DNA of 64,000 bases, taken from contig PLBY01000045.1 in NCBI GenBank assembly GCA_003134655.1, forward strand, positions 37,791 through 101,790, in the 5' to 3' direction. Under the pieces are notes generated by a model. That model was not told the DNA's origin, ran no database searches, and was given only the letters and a program-made list of their open reading frames with translations. Origin of the DNA: Acidobacteriaceae bacterium (GTDB lineage: Bacteria > Acidobacteriota > Terriglobia > Terriglobales > Acidobacteriaceae). This document shows, piece by piece, positions 42,620-52,923 of this stretch. The translations under genes were made by a program, and so were the position numbers. Every line of letters begins with the position of its first letter. Position 1 is the first letter of the stretch.

Positions 42620-43669
42620 TCACCACTGTAAAAGTACAAGCTCGGAACAAAATCCCGGACCCATCGCCGCCAGAATTCCGAACGTACCCGGGTCCGGACG
42701 ACGGTTCTTCATCACATCTTCCAGCACGACCAAAACCGAAGCGGAGGAAAGGTTCCCCACTTTTTTCAGACAATCCCAGGAAGCGTCGAGCTGGCCGTCG
42801 TGCAGATCCAGCGCCGCGGCGGTTGCCTCCAACACCTTCGGACCGCCGGTGTGCAGCACCCAACTTCCGATGTCGCTGCGCTTGCGTCCGTGATCGGCCA
42901 GGAACGAGTCCACGTCGTGCCCCAGGTGTTCGCGAATCAGCACCGGCACTTCAGGCGAGAGCGTAATGCGAAAGCCCTTCTCCGTTATGTTCCATCCCAT
43001 CATCTCTTCGGTGTCCGGATAGAAAACAGATCGAGTGGCAATAATCTCTGGTCCAGTCGCGTTCAGATCGTCGCCCGTAACGATGACCGCCGCCGAGCCA
43101 TCCGCAAAGAGGCCCGAGGAAATCAGATTGGCTACCGACAGATCTTCGCGTTGAATCGTTAGGGAGCAGAGTTCGACCGACACGAGCGCAGCCACTTGTG
43201 ATGGATAGGCGCGCACATAGTCTGCTGCACGCGCAATTCCCGCTGCTCCTGCCACGCACCCCAAGCCAAAAATCGGCACGCGCCGAATATTTGTCGGCAG
43301 GCCCATGCGGTTAATGAGCAAGGCATCGATGGAGGGGCTCGAGATGCCAGTAACTGAGGTGAAGAACAGGGCACCGAGTTTGCTCGGTTCGAGCCCCGCA
43401 TGGTGCAGCGCCCGGCACAATGCTTGTTCGCCCAATTCCTGAGCGCACTGGATCCAGACGTCATTCGCCTGTCCCCAGGTCGTCATTTCGTAGTACTTCT
43501 CGGGAGGCATTACCAGATGGCGCCCTTCCACCGCGACGTTGCGGTGCAGGCGCGCCAACATCGCCGGATTCCGGAGCTGGTCGCCCCAGTACTCCTGCAG
43601 TTTTTCCAGCAGAAATTTCTGAGAATAGTAATGTTTGGGGAAGGCGCTCGCGGCGCTGGCGATTTTCAT
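42620..43669 (-). CDS. Type III polyketide synthase (chalcone synthase-like)
   Basis: This 349-residue ketosynthase carries the Cys-His-Asn triad of the family: Cys about 138 in FGLGCVAGAAG, His about 273 in WVLHTGGPKVL and Asn about 306 in KKVGNLSSASV. The C-terminal GILAAMGPGFCSELVLLQW matches the conserved GxGPG loop. It should extend a fatty acyl or other starter with malonyl-CoA, giving pyrones or resorcinols. ATG 43669 is preferred over GTG 43693 because AAGGA is well placed. The FAD reductase gene follows 10 bp later. Confidence 0.94.
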   Translation of the reverse strand: MKIASAASAFPKHYYSQKFLLEKLQEYWGDQLRNPAMLARLHRNVAVEGRHLVMPPEKYYEMTTWGQANDVWIQCAQELGEQALCRALHHAGLEPSKLGALFFTSVTGISSPSIDALLINRMGLPTNIRRVPIFGLGCVAGAAGIARAADYVRAYPSQVAALVSVELCSLTIQREDLSVANLISSGLFADGSAAVIVTGDDLNATGPEIIATRSVFYPDTEEMMGWNITEKGFRITLSPEVPVLIREHLGHDVDSFLADHGRKRSDIGSWVLHTGGPKVLEATAAALDLHDGQLDASWDCLKKVGNLSSASVLVVLEDVMKNRRPDPGTFGILAAMGPGFCSELVLLQW

Positions 43670-43861
43670 TTGTGTGGATCCTTGTCCGGACACGGCTTCA
43701 GCGCCATCACCTGCCGGACATCGTGGCTTAAGACTTAGATGATTAGTCGCTGTTTGCGGTTGTACCCGCCGCTTGCGTACCGTGTTGCGTATTGTCCCAT
43801 GCCTTTGGGCCGAATTGTAACCTGTTTGTTAAATCAGGCTGCGGGGCTTGATGTTAGGGGC

Positions 43862-45232
43862 CTAACTACGGAAAGCGCGACGCGCCATTCCCAGTGCCTC
43901 AGACCAAAACGCTCCGGAAGAGTGGGCGAGCTCCACCACGTCTCGAATCGCCGGCACGAACGTATCGAGTTGCGCGTCGGTTACGACGAGTGGGGGAGCG
44001 ACCTTCAGCACCATGAAGTTGTTTCCGCAAATTTGCGTCAGGAATCCGAAGTCGCGAAACAGACGCATCACCACGATCTGGCCGAACATCGCCGGGTGAA
44101 TGGCGCCGAATGCCTGATAGGGAATTCGCAAGCGAAGCTGCCGCGGAGCTTGAAACTCAATGCCCATCAGCAATCCCATCCCTCGGACTTCCTTCACCAT
44201 CTCAAAGCCCCGAAGCGCTTCCGTCAACTGCGCCTGCAAATACTTGCCAGCTTCGATCGAACGCTGGCCCAGTTCATGGTTCTCCAGAACCTCGAGGGTG
44301 ACAAGCGCCGCGCGCATGGCCAGGCTGTTTTCGCTGAAGGTGGACGTATGAACAAAAGCCCGCGGCAAAGACGAATATACCGAAGCGCACACGGCATCCG
44401 ACATGAGAACTGCGCCACAGGGCACCAGCCCTCCGCTCATGGCCTTGGCCAGGACGACCATGTCAGGCTCAACTTCGAAGTGATGTGCGGCAAGAAACGA
44501 TCCGGTGCGGTACATCCCGGTCTGTACTTCATCCAGAACGAACAGCGTGCCGTAGCGCCGGCACAGCGATTCTGCGATATGCAGGTAGTCTGGATCCGGA
44601 ACGCATACGCCAGCCTCCGATTGAACCGGTTCAACGATAAACGCCGCGAAGCGCTTGGTCTTGAGTTCGCGTTCCAGTGTTTCGAGACTGCCGAAGGGGA
44701 TCGCCGAAGTGTCCGGAAGAAGCGGCCCAAATCCTTCGCTCCAGAACTTGTCGCTCATCAATGACAGTGCCCCGCAGGTCAGGCCGTGAAACGCATGTTC
44801 GGCGGAGAGTATGCCCGCGCGCCGCGTATGAGCGCGGGCAAATTTGATGGCCGCTTCCACGCCCTCGCTTCCCGAAGAACAGAAGAAAGCCTTCGCCAAG
44901 CGGCCCCCGGCGCGCTCACACAACTTCTCGGCCAGTTCCCCGGCAAGGTCTGCAACGTGGGTCTGAATCATCGCCGGACCGCAGCGCTCCAATTCATTCT
45001 GCAGAGCGCGCACGACTTCCGGATGGTTATGGCCAACATTGTGGACACAGTATCCAGAGAGAAAGTCGAGGACCCGCTTTCCATCGTCGGTGAACAGTTC
45101 TGTTCCCACGCACCGTTCATAGCGGACGTTCATCTGCAGTAAGTCGAGAAGCCGCACCCATTCCGGGTTCACTCGCTTGGCATAACGATCCGAAGCGCGT
45201 TCCGACTGTTCGATTTGGAGGGCTGTATGCAT
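43862..45232 (-). CDS. Class III (ornithine-type) aminotransferase
   Basis: This 456-residue PLP enzyme has VLDFLSGYCVHNVGHNHPEV, the phosphate-binding CSSGSEGVEAAIKFAR, LFVLDEVQTGMYRTG (PLP-ring Asp) and VVLAKAMSGGLVPCG with the Schiff-base Lys. The long C-terminal part resembles putrescine/diaminobutyrate/ornithine aminotransferase relatives rather than ArgD proper. ATG 45232 is preferred. It sits upstream of the polyketide synthase on the same strand, about 190 bp away. It might supply an amine for the same pathway, but this is not shown. Confidence 0.88.
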   Translation of the reverse strand: MHTALQIEQSERASDRYAKRVNPEWVRLLDLLQMNVRYERCVGTELFTDDGKRVLDFLSGYCVHNVGHNHPEVVRALQNELERCGPAMIQTHVADLAGELAEKLCERAGGRLAKAFFCSSGSEGVEAAIKFARAHTRRAGILSAEHAFHGLTCGALSLMSDKFWSEGFGPLLPDTSAIPFGSLETLERELKTKRFAAFIVEPVQSEAGVCVPDPDYLHIAESLCRRYGTLFVLDEVQTGMYRTGSFLAAHHFEVEPDMVVLAKAMSGGLVPCGAVLMSDAVCASVYSSLPRAFVHTSTFSENSLAMRAALVTLEVLENHELGQRSIEAGKYLQAQLTEALRGFEMVKEVRGMGLLMGIEFQAPRQLRLRIPYQAFGAIHPAMFGQIVVMRLFRDFGFLTQICGNNFMVLKVAPPLVVTDAQLDTFVPAIRDVVELAHSSGAFWSEALGMARRAFRS

Positions 45233-45250
45233 TCCGCGCGCAATCAAAAC

Positions 45251-46324
45251 CTAAGGCTGTGCCACGATCGAAGTCGGCGTACCGGGGACTCCGTATGAGG
45301 CGATCGACGTAAGAGTTCCGCTGCTGGTGTCGACACTGAAAGACTGAATCACGGGACCCTTCTGGTTGCCGACAAACAAATACTTCCCGGCGGAATCGAT
45401 CGCAATCGTGCTTGGGTTCGCGGCCGTTCCAAAAGGCGAAGTCGACAGCACGATCAGTGAGCCATCGCTGCCAATCGAGTATCCCGCTAGATTCGTGGAA
45501 GCTTGATTGGCTACGTACAGATACTTGCCGGACTTGTCGATCTGCAACGCAACTGGCCCGGAGTATTGCGTTCCGAACGGAGAACTGGCAAGTTGCGTGA
45601 GCGACCCATCTGCATTGATGGTGAATTCGGAGATGGAGTTGTCAAAGTTGTTGCCGGTGTATAGAAAACCGCCGCCAGGCGCGATGGCCAGACCGTAAGG
45701 GTTCGTTCCCGTGGAAAAGGGGGAGCCCAGAACCAGGCTCGGAACGCCCTGGCTGACGGTAAAGGCCTGGACGTTTCCGGATGTGCCCAGTGAGCCTCCA
45801 CCCGTGACGTAGAGAAAGCCGCCGGATGGCGACAGAGCCATGTTGATCGGACTGACTCCCATGGGAAAGGGACTACCTGGCACAGGGGCCAGCGCGCCCG
45901 TGCTGGCGGTGATCGAGAACACCGAAATGCTAAAAGAGCCGGAATTGCCGACGTAGAGGAAGTCCCCGGCCGAGTCCATCGCAAGCAGCTGCGGGGATAC
46001 GCCCACGGGTGTGCGCGGCGTGACTTCCGTGAGTGCGCCTGCTGTCGAGATCTTATACAAAGAAACGTCGCCCTCACCGGAGTTCGAGGCATACAGAAAT
46101 TTGCCCGACGGATGGATCGCCAGCGCCTGTACCGCCTGGCCTGCGGTAACCGGACTTCCCGCCAGTTGTGTGAGCACACCCGAGTTCGGGTCTTCGCGGA
46201 AAATGACGATCTGGTTCGAGGCGGGAATCGCGGCGTACAAGTATTTGCTGCTTGTCGACCCACAACCGATCCATGTGGCCATGCTCGCACAAACAAGGAA
46301 CAGAGCCGCTGCTTTCTTTAGCAT
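45251..46324 (-). CDS. Lactonase-type beta-propeller lipoprotein
   Basis: This protein of about 357 residues has a lipoprotein signal ending ATWIGC. It contains seven or so YncE/6-phosphogluconolactonase-like blades with a repeated phrase: ALAIHPSGKFLYASNSGEGD, LLAMDSAGDFLYVGNSG, NMALSPSGGFLYVTGGG, GLAIAPGGGFLYTGNN and IAIDSAGKYLFVGNQ. ATG 46324 has AGGAG seven bases ahead. The protein is probably in the periplasm or at the outer membrane; enzymatic activity is doubtful. It is 18 bp upstream of the aminotransferase gene. Confidence 0.87.
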   Translation of the reverse strand: MLKKAAALFLVCASMATWIGCGSTSSKYLYAAIPASNQIVIFREDPNSGVLTQLAGSPVTAGQAVQALAIHPSGKFLYASNSGEGDVSLYKISTAGALTEVTPRTPVGVSPQLLAMDSAGDFLYVGNSGSFSISVFSITASTGALAPVPGSPFPMGVSPINMALSPSGGFLYVTGGGSLGTSGNVQAFTVSQGVPSLVLGSPFSTGTNPYGLAIAPGGGFLYTGNNFDNSISEFTINADGSLTQLASSPFGTQYSGPVALQIDKSGKYLYVANQASTNLAGYSIGSDGSLIVLSTSPFGTAANPSTIAIDSAGKYLFVGNQKGPVIQSFSVDTSSGTLTSIASYGVPGTPTSIVAQP

Positions 46325-46575
46325 CCGTGACTCCTGAAGGAATTTGACGAAAACGAAAATCGGGAATTCGCTGGCACCCGGCAACACTCGGGACGAATAT
46401 CACTTCTCAAGCAGTATTACGCGTAAACTCCTATCATACGGGACAAACTGTCCTTCGCGCAGCAAACGTGCGGTCGTCATAGGTGCGATGCCGAACTTCT
46501 CCGGCGAGGTTGCACGAGGTCTCCAGTCTGGCTGGTTCGCTGCGGAGAAATAAGGTAATGCTCGATGTGACCGGT

Positions 46576-49500
46576 TCAGTGAGCGGGACTGGGGCGTGGA
46601 CTGCCGGGCACTGACCCTTCGGGCAAAGACTTCTCTTCGCCGCCGCGCAACGCCAGCCGCAACCGGTCAAGATACACGTAAACGACGGGCGTAGTGAACA
46701 GTGTCAGCATTTGGCTCACGATCAGGCCGCCGACAATAGTGATGCCCAGCGGCCGGTGCAGCTCGGAGCCAGTCCCCCTGCCCAAAGCGAGCGGCAGCCC
46801 GCCCAGCAGCGCCGCCATGGTCGTCATCATGATGGGCCGGAATCGCAAGATGCACGCTTCATAGATCGCTTCCACCGGTTTTTTCCCCTGCGTGCGTTCC
46901 ACCTCAAGCGCCACGTCGATCATCATGATGGCGTTCTTCTTGACCAGACCAATTAACAGGATGATGCCGATCATTCCAATCACATTGAGCTCGTTGTGCG
47001 TCAAGAGCAGCGCCAGAAGCGCTCCCACGCCGGCCGACGGGATGGTCGAGAGAATCGTGATGGGATGAATATAGCTTTCGTAAAGCATGCCGAGCACGAT
47101 GTAAACGGCGCCCACCGCAGTGATGATCAGGATCAGCATATTGGAACGCGAATCCTGGAACGCTGCGGCGGTGCCCTGAAAGCTAGCCTGGATGGTCGGC
47201 GGGAATCCAATCGTGCGCTGGGCTTTTTCAATCGCATCCGTTGCCTGGCCCAGAGAAATTCCCGGGGCCAGGTTGAACGAGATGGTCACCGAAGGCAGCT
47301 GCCCCTGATGATTCACCGCCAGTGGGGTGTTGGACGGCTCAAAATGCGTGAACGCCGCGAGTGGAACCGGTGTACCCGTCGTCGATTTCAGATAAATATT
47401 CTGCAGCGCTTCCGGAGTTTGCTGGAACTGCGGCGCAACTTCCATCACCACGTGATACTGGTTGAGCGGCCGGTACATCGTCGACACCTGCCGCTGCCCA
47501 AAAGCATCATAGAGAGCGTTGTCCAGCGTTTGCGGAGTGATCCCCATCCGGCTCGCGGTATCGCGATCGATTGCGAGCTTGGCCTGCAATCCCTTATCCT
47601 GCTGGTCGGAGTTCTGGTCCCGCAGTTCGGGCAGGGTTCTTAGCTTATCGAGTAGGCGCGGCGCCCAGATGTTCAGATCGGTAAGGTTCCCGCTCTGCAG
47701 CGTGTACTGATACTGTGCGTTGCCACCCCGACCACCGATGGTAAGTTCCTGGGCCGATTGCAAGATCAACGTCGCACCCGGCACCACCGCCAGTTTGCCG
47801 CGCAGACGGTTGATGACATCGTCGGCGGTCACGTACTGGCAAGCCTGCCAAAAGTGCTGTTTCTGGCAAGGGCCACGCTGCTCCAGAGGCTTCAGCATGA
47901 CGAAGAACCGGCCCTGGTTGAGAGCCGTGCCCCCACCCGTAGACCCCGCCACCGTGTCGACCGCCGGATCCTTCATCACGATGCTGATGTAGCGGTGCAT
48001 CTTGTCGCTCATCGACTGGAACGAAATATCCTGTGCCCCGATCACCGAGCCTTGTATGCGCCCCGTGTCCTGTTGCGGGAAGAAACCTGTGGGCACCTTG
48101 AAGTAGAGGTAAATGCTGAGCGCAGCCACCAGAATTGTGACCATCAGCATCACCGGCTGATAGGCCAGAACCCATTTCAGCATGCGGGTATACATTGCCA
48201 GCAATCGGTCGAAACACCATTCGCTGGACCGATAAAATACATTGTGTTTTTCCGTCTTCGCCGGTCTCAGGAACTTGGCACACATCGTGGGCGTGGTTGT
48301 GAGCGAAACCAGCAGCGACACCGCAATCGCCATACTCAGCGTAACCGCGAACTCGCGGAACAGCCGCCCTACAATTCCACCCATCATCAACAGCGGGATA
48401 AACACGGCGACTAGAGACACACTCATCGACAGGACGGTGAATCCAATCTCAGCCGCTCCTTTGAACGTGGCCTGCACTACATCCATGCCGTGCTCGACGT
48501 AGCGTGTGATGTTTTCCAGCACCACGATGGCATCGTCCACGACAAATCCTGTCGAAATCGCCAGCGCCATCAGTGACAGATTGTCCAGGCTGTAGCCCAG
48601 CAGATACATCCCGCCAAACGTTCCCACGAGTGAAAGCGGCACAGCAATACTGGGGATAATTGTCGCCCGCACCGTGCGCAGAAACAGAAAAACCACCAGA
48701 ATCACTAGCACGATCGAAATCAGCAGCGTCCGCTCAATATCCTTCACGGAGGCGCGAACCGTGGTGGTGCGGTCCATCACAATGGAGAGCTTGATCGCCG
48801 GGGAAATCGAGGATTGCAGGTACGGCAACAGCACCCGCACCCGGTCCACCGTCTCAATGATGTTGGCGCCCGGCTGCCGGAACACGGGCATGACAATTCC
48901 CGGCTTGCCGTTGACCAGGCCGAGATTGCGCACGTCAGAGACCGCATCTTGCACATCGGCTACATCCCCGAGTCGCACCGCTGCCCCGTTGTGGTAGGCC
49001 ACGATGAGCGGCCTGTACTGGTCAGCGGTAAAGAGTTGGTCGGTCGTTTCCAGCATCTGCGACGATGTGCTGTTCTGTACCTGCCCTTTCGGCCGGTTGG
49101 CGTTGGCTGCATTCAAGGCATTGCGCACCGTATCCAGCCCAATCCCCAGCTTGTTCAGCAGAGTCGGGTTTACTTCGACGCGGACCGCCGGTTGTGCCGC
49201 GCCCCACACAAAAACCTGCCCCACTCCGTCCACCTGCGCCAGCTTCTGCGACAAGATCGAGTCGGCGGCGTCATACATCTGCGGCACGGTCATCGTATCC
49301 GAGGTCAAACCCAACAAAAGAATGGGTGCGTCCGCGGGATTTACCTTGCGATAGTTCGGGTTGCTCGGGAGGTTGGCGGGAAGCTGGCTGCGGGCTGCGT
49401 TGATCGAGGCCTGTACGTCGCGCGCGGCCGCATCAATGTTCCGGTTCAGGTCGAATTGGAGCGCGATTCCGGTGGTCCCCAGTTGACTCGACGACGTCAT

Positions 49501-49737
49501 CTGGTTCACTGCCGCAATGCGTCCGAACTGACGCTCTAACGGCGTTGCCACCGCGGATGCCATGGTCTGCGGATCAGCTCCCGGCAGGCCTGCGCCCACG
49601 CTAATAACAGGGAAGTCCATTCTCGGCAGAGAAGCCACCGGGAGAAAATTGAACGCAAGAATCCCCGCCAGCAGCAACGCCGCCGCCAGCAGCGACGTGC
49701 CGATCGGTCGCCGGATGAATGGAGCCGAAATGCTCAT
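46576..49737 (-). CDS. RND efflux transporter subunit, MdtC-like
   Basis: This 1053-residue inner-membrane RND pump has the N-terminal FIRRPIGTSLLAAALLLAGI, porter-domain motifs and the helix 4 proton-relay motif [15 protein letters not shown]. The C-terminal half shows [19 protein letters not shown] and [20 protein letters not shown]. It contains an unusual Cys-bearing insertion (QRGPCQKQHFWQACQ) in the large periplasmic loop. It pairs with a second RND gene 18 bp upstream, as MdtB/MdtC do. Likely substrates are drugs, bile-salt-like compounds or flavonoids. Confidence 0.93.
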   Translation of the reverse strand: MSISAPFIRRPIGTSLLAAALLLAGILAFNFLPVASLPRMDFPVISVGAGLPGADPQTMASAVATPLERQFGRIAAVNQMTSSSQLGTTGIALQFDLNRNIDAAARDVQASINAARSQLPANLPSNPNYRKVNPADAPILLLGLTSDTMTVPQMYDAADSILSQKLAQVDGVGQVFVWGAAQPAVRVEVNPTLLNKLGIGLDTVRNALNAANANRPKGQVQNSTSSQMLETTDQLFTADQYRPLIVAYHNGAAVRLGDVADVQDAVSDVRNLGLVNGKPGIVMPVFRQPGANIIETVDRVRVLLPYLQSSISPAIKLSIVMDRTTTVRASVKDIERTLLISIVLVILVVFLFLRTVRATIIPSIAVPLSLVGTFGGMYLLGYSLDNLSLMALAISTGFVVDDAIVVLENITRYVEHGMDVVQATFKGAAEIGFTVLSMSVSLVAVFIPLLMMGGIVGRLFREFAVTLSMAIAVSLLVSLTTTPTMCAKFLRPAKTEKHNVFYRSSEWCFDRLLAMYTRMLKWVLAYQPVMLMVTILVAALSIYLYFKVPTGFFPQQDTGRIQGSVIGAQDISFQSMSDKMHRYISIVMKDPAVDTVAGSTGGGTALNQGRFFVMLKPLEQRGPCQKQHFWQACQYVTADDVINRLRGKLAVVPGATLILQSAQELTIGGRGGNAQYQYTLQSGNLTDLNIWAPRLLDKLRTLPELRDQNSDQQDKGLQAKLAIDRDTASRMGITPQTLDNALYDAFGQRQVSTMYRPLNQYHVVMEVAPQFQQTPEALQNIYLKSTTGTPVPLAAFTHFEPSNTPLAVNHQGQLPSVTISFNLAPGISLGQATDAIEKAQRTIGFPPTIQASFQGTAAAFQDSRSNMLILIITAVGAVYIVLGMLYESYIHPITILSTIPSAGVGALLALLLTHNELNVIGMIGIILLIGLVKKNAIMMIDVALEVERTQGKKPVEAIYEACILRFRPIMMTTMAALLGGLPLALGRGTGSELHRPLGITIVGGLIVSQMLTLFTTPVVYVYLDRLRLALRGGEEKSLPEGSVPGSPRPSPAH

Positions 49738-49755
49738 GGTTCTAAATCGCTATGT

Positions 49756-52700
49756 CTAATCCGCCGACATTGGTTCCGGCGGAATGGGATTGCCAATTTG
49801 GTAGCGCGAGAACCTGTGCGCCAGCCGGTCAAACCACAAATAGACCACCGGCGTTGTGTACAACGTCAGCAACTGGCTGAGCAGCAATCCGCCGACGATG
49901 GTGATGCCCAGAGGCCGACGTAATTCCGCGCCGGTTCCCGATCCCAGGGCCAGCGGCAGTCCGCCTAGCAGCGCCGCCATGGTCGTCATCATGATGGGCC
50001 GGAAGCGCAACAGGCATGCCTGATAAATCGCCTCCTCCGGCGGCTTGTGCTCTTCGCGTTCTGCCTCGAGCGCGAAGTCAATCATCATGATGGCGTTCTT
50101 CTTCACAATGCCGATCAAAAGTATGATGCCGATCAGCGCCACTACGGTTAAGTCATTCCCCGTGATCATCAGAGCCAGAATCGCGCCCACGCCAGCCGAT
50201 GGAAGCGTGGAAAGAATCGTTACAGGATGAATGTAGCTCTCATACAAAACGCCGAGCACAATATAGACGGTGATCACGGCAGCCAGAATCAGATACGGTT
50301 CTGAAGCCAGCGAATTCTGAAACGCCGCAGCCGTGCCCTGAAATGCCGCGTGGATGCTGAGAGGCAGCTGGATGTCTTTTTCGGCCTGTTGAATCGCCTT
50401 GGTTGCGTCTCCCAGCGAAGCACCGGGGGCCAGGTTGAACGACAGCGTGACGACGGGGAACTGTCCCTGGTGGTTGACCGCAAGCGAGGCGTTGCTCGAC
50501 TGCATCCGAGTAAAGGTGGAAATCGGAACCGGAGCGCCGCTGGTGGTCACGGCCGCTCCATTGGCTGTGGGCGCGCCGGAGTTCGGCGTCACCGTGCTGG
50601 GGCGGATGTAGATGTCTTTCAGCGCGTCGGGAGTCTGCGCAAAATTCGGCAGAACTTCGAGGATCACATGGTACTGGTTCAGTTGCGTGAAGATGGTCGA
50701 AACCTGCCGCTGCCCGAACGCGTCGTACAGTGTGTTGTCGATGGCTTGCGGGAAGATTCCCAGCCGCGACGCGGTATCCCGGTCGATCGTGACATTCGTC
50801 TTGAGCCCGCCGTTCAGTTGGTCCGTAGCCACATCGGTTAACGCCGGCAGGGTTCGTAACTTGGCTACCAGTTTCGGGGTCCACAGCGCCAGTTCCGCGG
50901 CGTCCGCATCTTCGATGGAATACTGGAACTGGGTGCGGCTCACGCGGTCTTCCACCGTGAGGTCCTGCACCGGTTGCATGTAAAGCATGATGCCGTCGAC
51001 TTTCGCCAACTCGGGCTGCAGTCGCCGGATGATCGCGGAAGCATCGTCGGAGCGCTCGTCCCGCGGCTTCAAGTTGATCTGGATCCGGCCCTCATTGGGC
51101 GTTGTGTTCGTGCCGTCCACTCCGATGAAAGATGACAGGCTGTCTACGGCTTTGTCCTGCAGAATAATCTTTGCCAGTTCCTGCTGCCGCAGCGCCAAAG
51201 CCTCGAACGAGATGAAATCCGGGGCTTCCGAGACGCCCAAGATCACTCCCGTATCTTGCACCGGGAAAAATCCTTTGGGCACGATCACGTACAAGAAGAG
51301 GGTAAGCACGAGCGTTCCGAACGTCACTAATAGGGTCGTGGTCTGATGTCGCAGCACGATTTTCACAGTGCGTCCATAAAATGCGATGATCCGGTTGTAG
51401 TAATCCTCGGTGACCTCGTAGAAGCGCCCCCTCTGGCCTTCCCCCCGATGCTTCAGCAGTTTCGCGCACATCATCGGCGTGAGCGTTAGCGAGACTCCCG
51501 CCGAAACCAGAATCGTGACGGCCAGCGTGACCGCAAACTCGCGGAACAGCCGGCCCACGATATCGCCCATGAACAACAGCGGGATCAGCACTGCAATCAG
51601 CGAAACCGTCAGCGAAACAATCGTGAACCCGATCTGCCCGGCGCCCTTCAACGCGGCGTCCAGCGGGGAGTCTCCCGCTTCCAGGTAGCGATCGATGTTC
51701 TCGATCATGACGATGGCGTCATCCACCACGAAGCCGGTGGAGATAGTCAGCGCCATGAGCGTCAGATTGTTCAGGCTGTAGCCGAGCAAGTACATCACGC
51801 CGAAGGTTCCGATCAGCGAGAGAGGTACTGCCACGCTGGGAATCACTGTGGCAGCAAGATTCCGCAAAAACAGAAAGACCACCAGCACGACCAGCGCGAT
51901 CGACAACATCAGTTCAAATTCCACGTCCTTGACGGACGCGCGGATCGTTGTGGTCCGGTCGGTCAGAATCTGTACCTTCACCGCCAGGGGCAGGGAGGCC
52001 TGCAACTGGGGCAGAAGCTTCTTGATCCGGTCGACGACGCTGATGATGTTGGCGCCCGGCTGGCGCTGGATGTTGACGATCACCGCCGGAGTCAGATTCA
52101 TCCAGGCGGCAAGGCGGATATTCTCCGTTCCGTCGATGACGTTCGCGACATCGCTCAGACGCACCGGCGCATTGTTGTGATACGCGATGACGATTGGCTT
52201 GTACTGTTCGCTGGAAAAAAGCTGATCGTTGGCGCCGATGGTGTAGGACTGCCGCGCGCCATCGATCACACCCTTGGCCTGATCCACGTTCGCCTGCGCC
52301 AGCGCTGCGCGCAGGTCCTCCAGGCTCAGGCCGTAGGACGCCAGCGCAGTTGGATTGGCCTGAATGCGCACCGCGGGCTTCTGCCCACCGCTGATCGAGA
52401 CTAGCCCCACGCCGGGCAATTGCGAAATCTTCTGCGCCAGCGAGGTATCCGCAAGATCTTCCACCTTCGACAAGGGCAGCGAGTCCGACGTCAGCGCCAG
52501 CGTAAGAATCGGCGCGTCAGCTGGGTTGACCTTGTTATAGATCGGAGGATTCGGCAGGTCCGTCGGCAAATACGTGGAACCAGAGTTGATCGCTGCCTGC
52601 ACCTGCTGCTCTTCCACGTCAATGTTCTGATCGAGGCCGAATTGGAGCGTGATTACCGAACTGCCGAACGAACTGGTCGACGTCATCTGGCTCAGCCCGG

Positions 52701-52923
52701 GCACCTGGCCGAACTGCCGCTCCAGCGGAGACGTGACCGACGAAGCCATCACGTCGGGATCCGCGCCCGGATAGAACGTCACCACCTGAATCGTTGGATA
52801 GTCGACCTCCGGCAGCGCCGACACCGGCAGTTGCATGAACGCAACCCACCCTACAAGCAGCACGCCGACCATCAGCAGCGTGGTTGCGACCGGCCGGAGA
52901 ATGAATAGCCGTGAAGGACTCAT
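49756..52923 (-). CDS. RND efflux transporter subunit, MdtB-like
   Basis: This 1055-residue RND protein starts with [20 protein letters not shown] and has the proton-relay helix [40 protein letters not shown] and the C-terminal [20 protein letters not shown]. It is a paralogue of the next gene. Its ATG overlaps the adaptor gene stop by 4 bp. It is expected to form the trimer core together with the second RND protein, drawing protons in to expel substrates through a TolC-like channel that is not encoded in the window. Confidence 0.93.
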   Translation of the reverse strand: MSPSRLFILRPVATTLLMVGVLLVGWVAFMQLPVSALPEVDYPTIQVVTFYPGADPDVMASSVTSPLERQFGQVPGLSQMTSTSSFGSSVITLQFGLDQNIDVEEQQVQAAINSGSTYLPTDLPNPPIYNKVNPADAPILTLALTSDSLPLSKVEDLADTSLAQKISQLPGVGLVSISGGQKPAVRIQANPTALASYGLSLEDLRAALAQANVDQAKGVIDGARQSYTIGANDQLFSSEQYKPIVIAYHNNAPVRLSDVANVIDGTENIRLAAWMNLTPAVIVNIQRQPGANIISVVDRIKKLLPQLQASLPLAVKVQILTDRTTTIRASVKDVEFELMLSIALVVLVVFLFLRNLAATVIPSVAVPLSLIGTFGVMYLLGYSLNNLTLMALTISTGFVVDDAIVMIENIDRYLEAGDSPLDAALKGAGQIGFTIVSLTVSLIAVLIPLLFMGDIVGRLFREFAVTLAVTILVSAGVSLTLTPMMCAKLLKHRGEGQRGRFYEVTEDYYNRIIAFYGRTVKIVLRHQTTTLLVTFGTLVLTLFLYVIVPKGFFPVQDTGVILGVSEAPDFISFEALALRQQELAKIILQDKAVDSLSSFIGVDGTNTTPNEGRIQINLKPRDERSDDASAIIRRLQPELAKVDGIMLYMQPVQDLTVEDRVSRTQFQYSIEDADAAELALWTPKLVAKLRTLPALTDVATDQLNGGLKTNVTIDRDTASRLGIFPQAIDNTLYDAFGQRQVSTIFTQLNQYHVILEVLPNFAQTPDALKDIYIRPSTVTPNSGAPTANGAAVTTSGAPVPISTFTRMQSSNASLAVNHQGQFPVVTLSFNLAPGASLGDATKAIQQAEKDIQLPLSIHAAFQGTAAAFQNSLASEPYLILAAVITVYIVLGVLYESYIHPVTILSTLPSAGVGAILALMITGNDLTVVALIGIILLIGIVKKNAIMMIDFALEAEREEHKPPEEAIYQACLLRFRPIMMTTMAALLGGLPLALGSGTGAELRRPLGITIVGGLLLSQLLTLYTTPVVYLWFDRLAHRFSRYQIGNPIPPEPMSAD

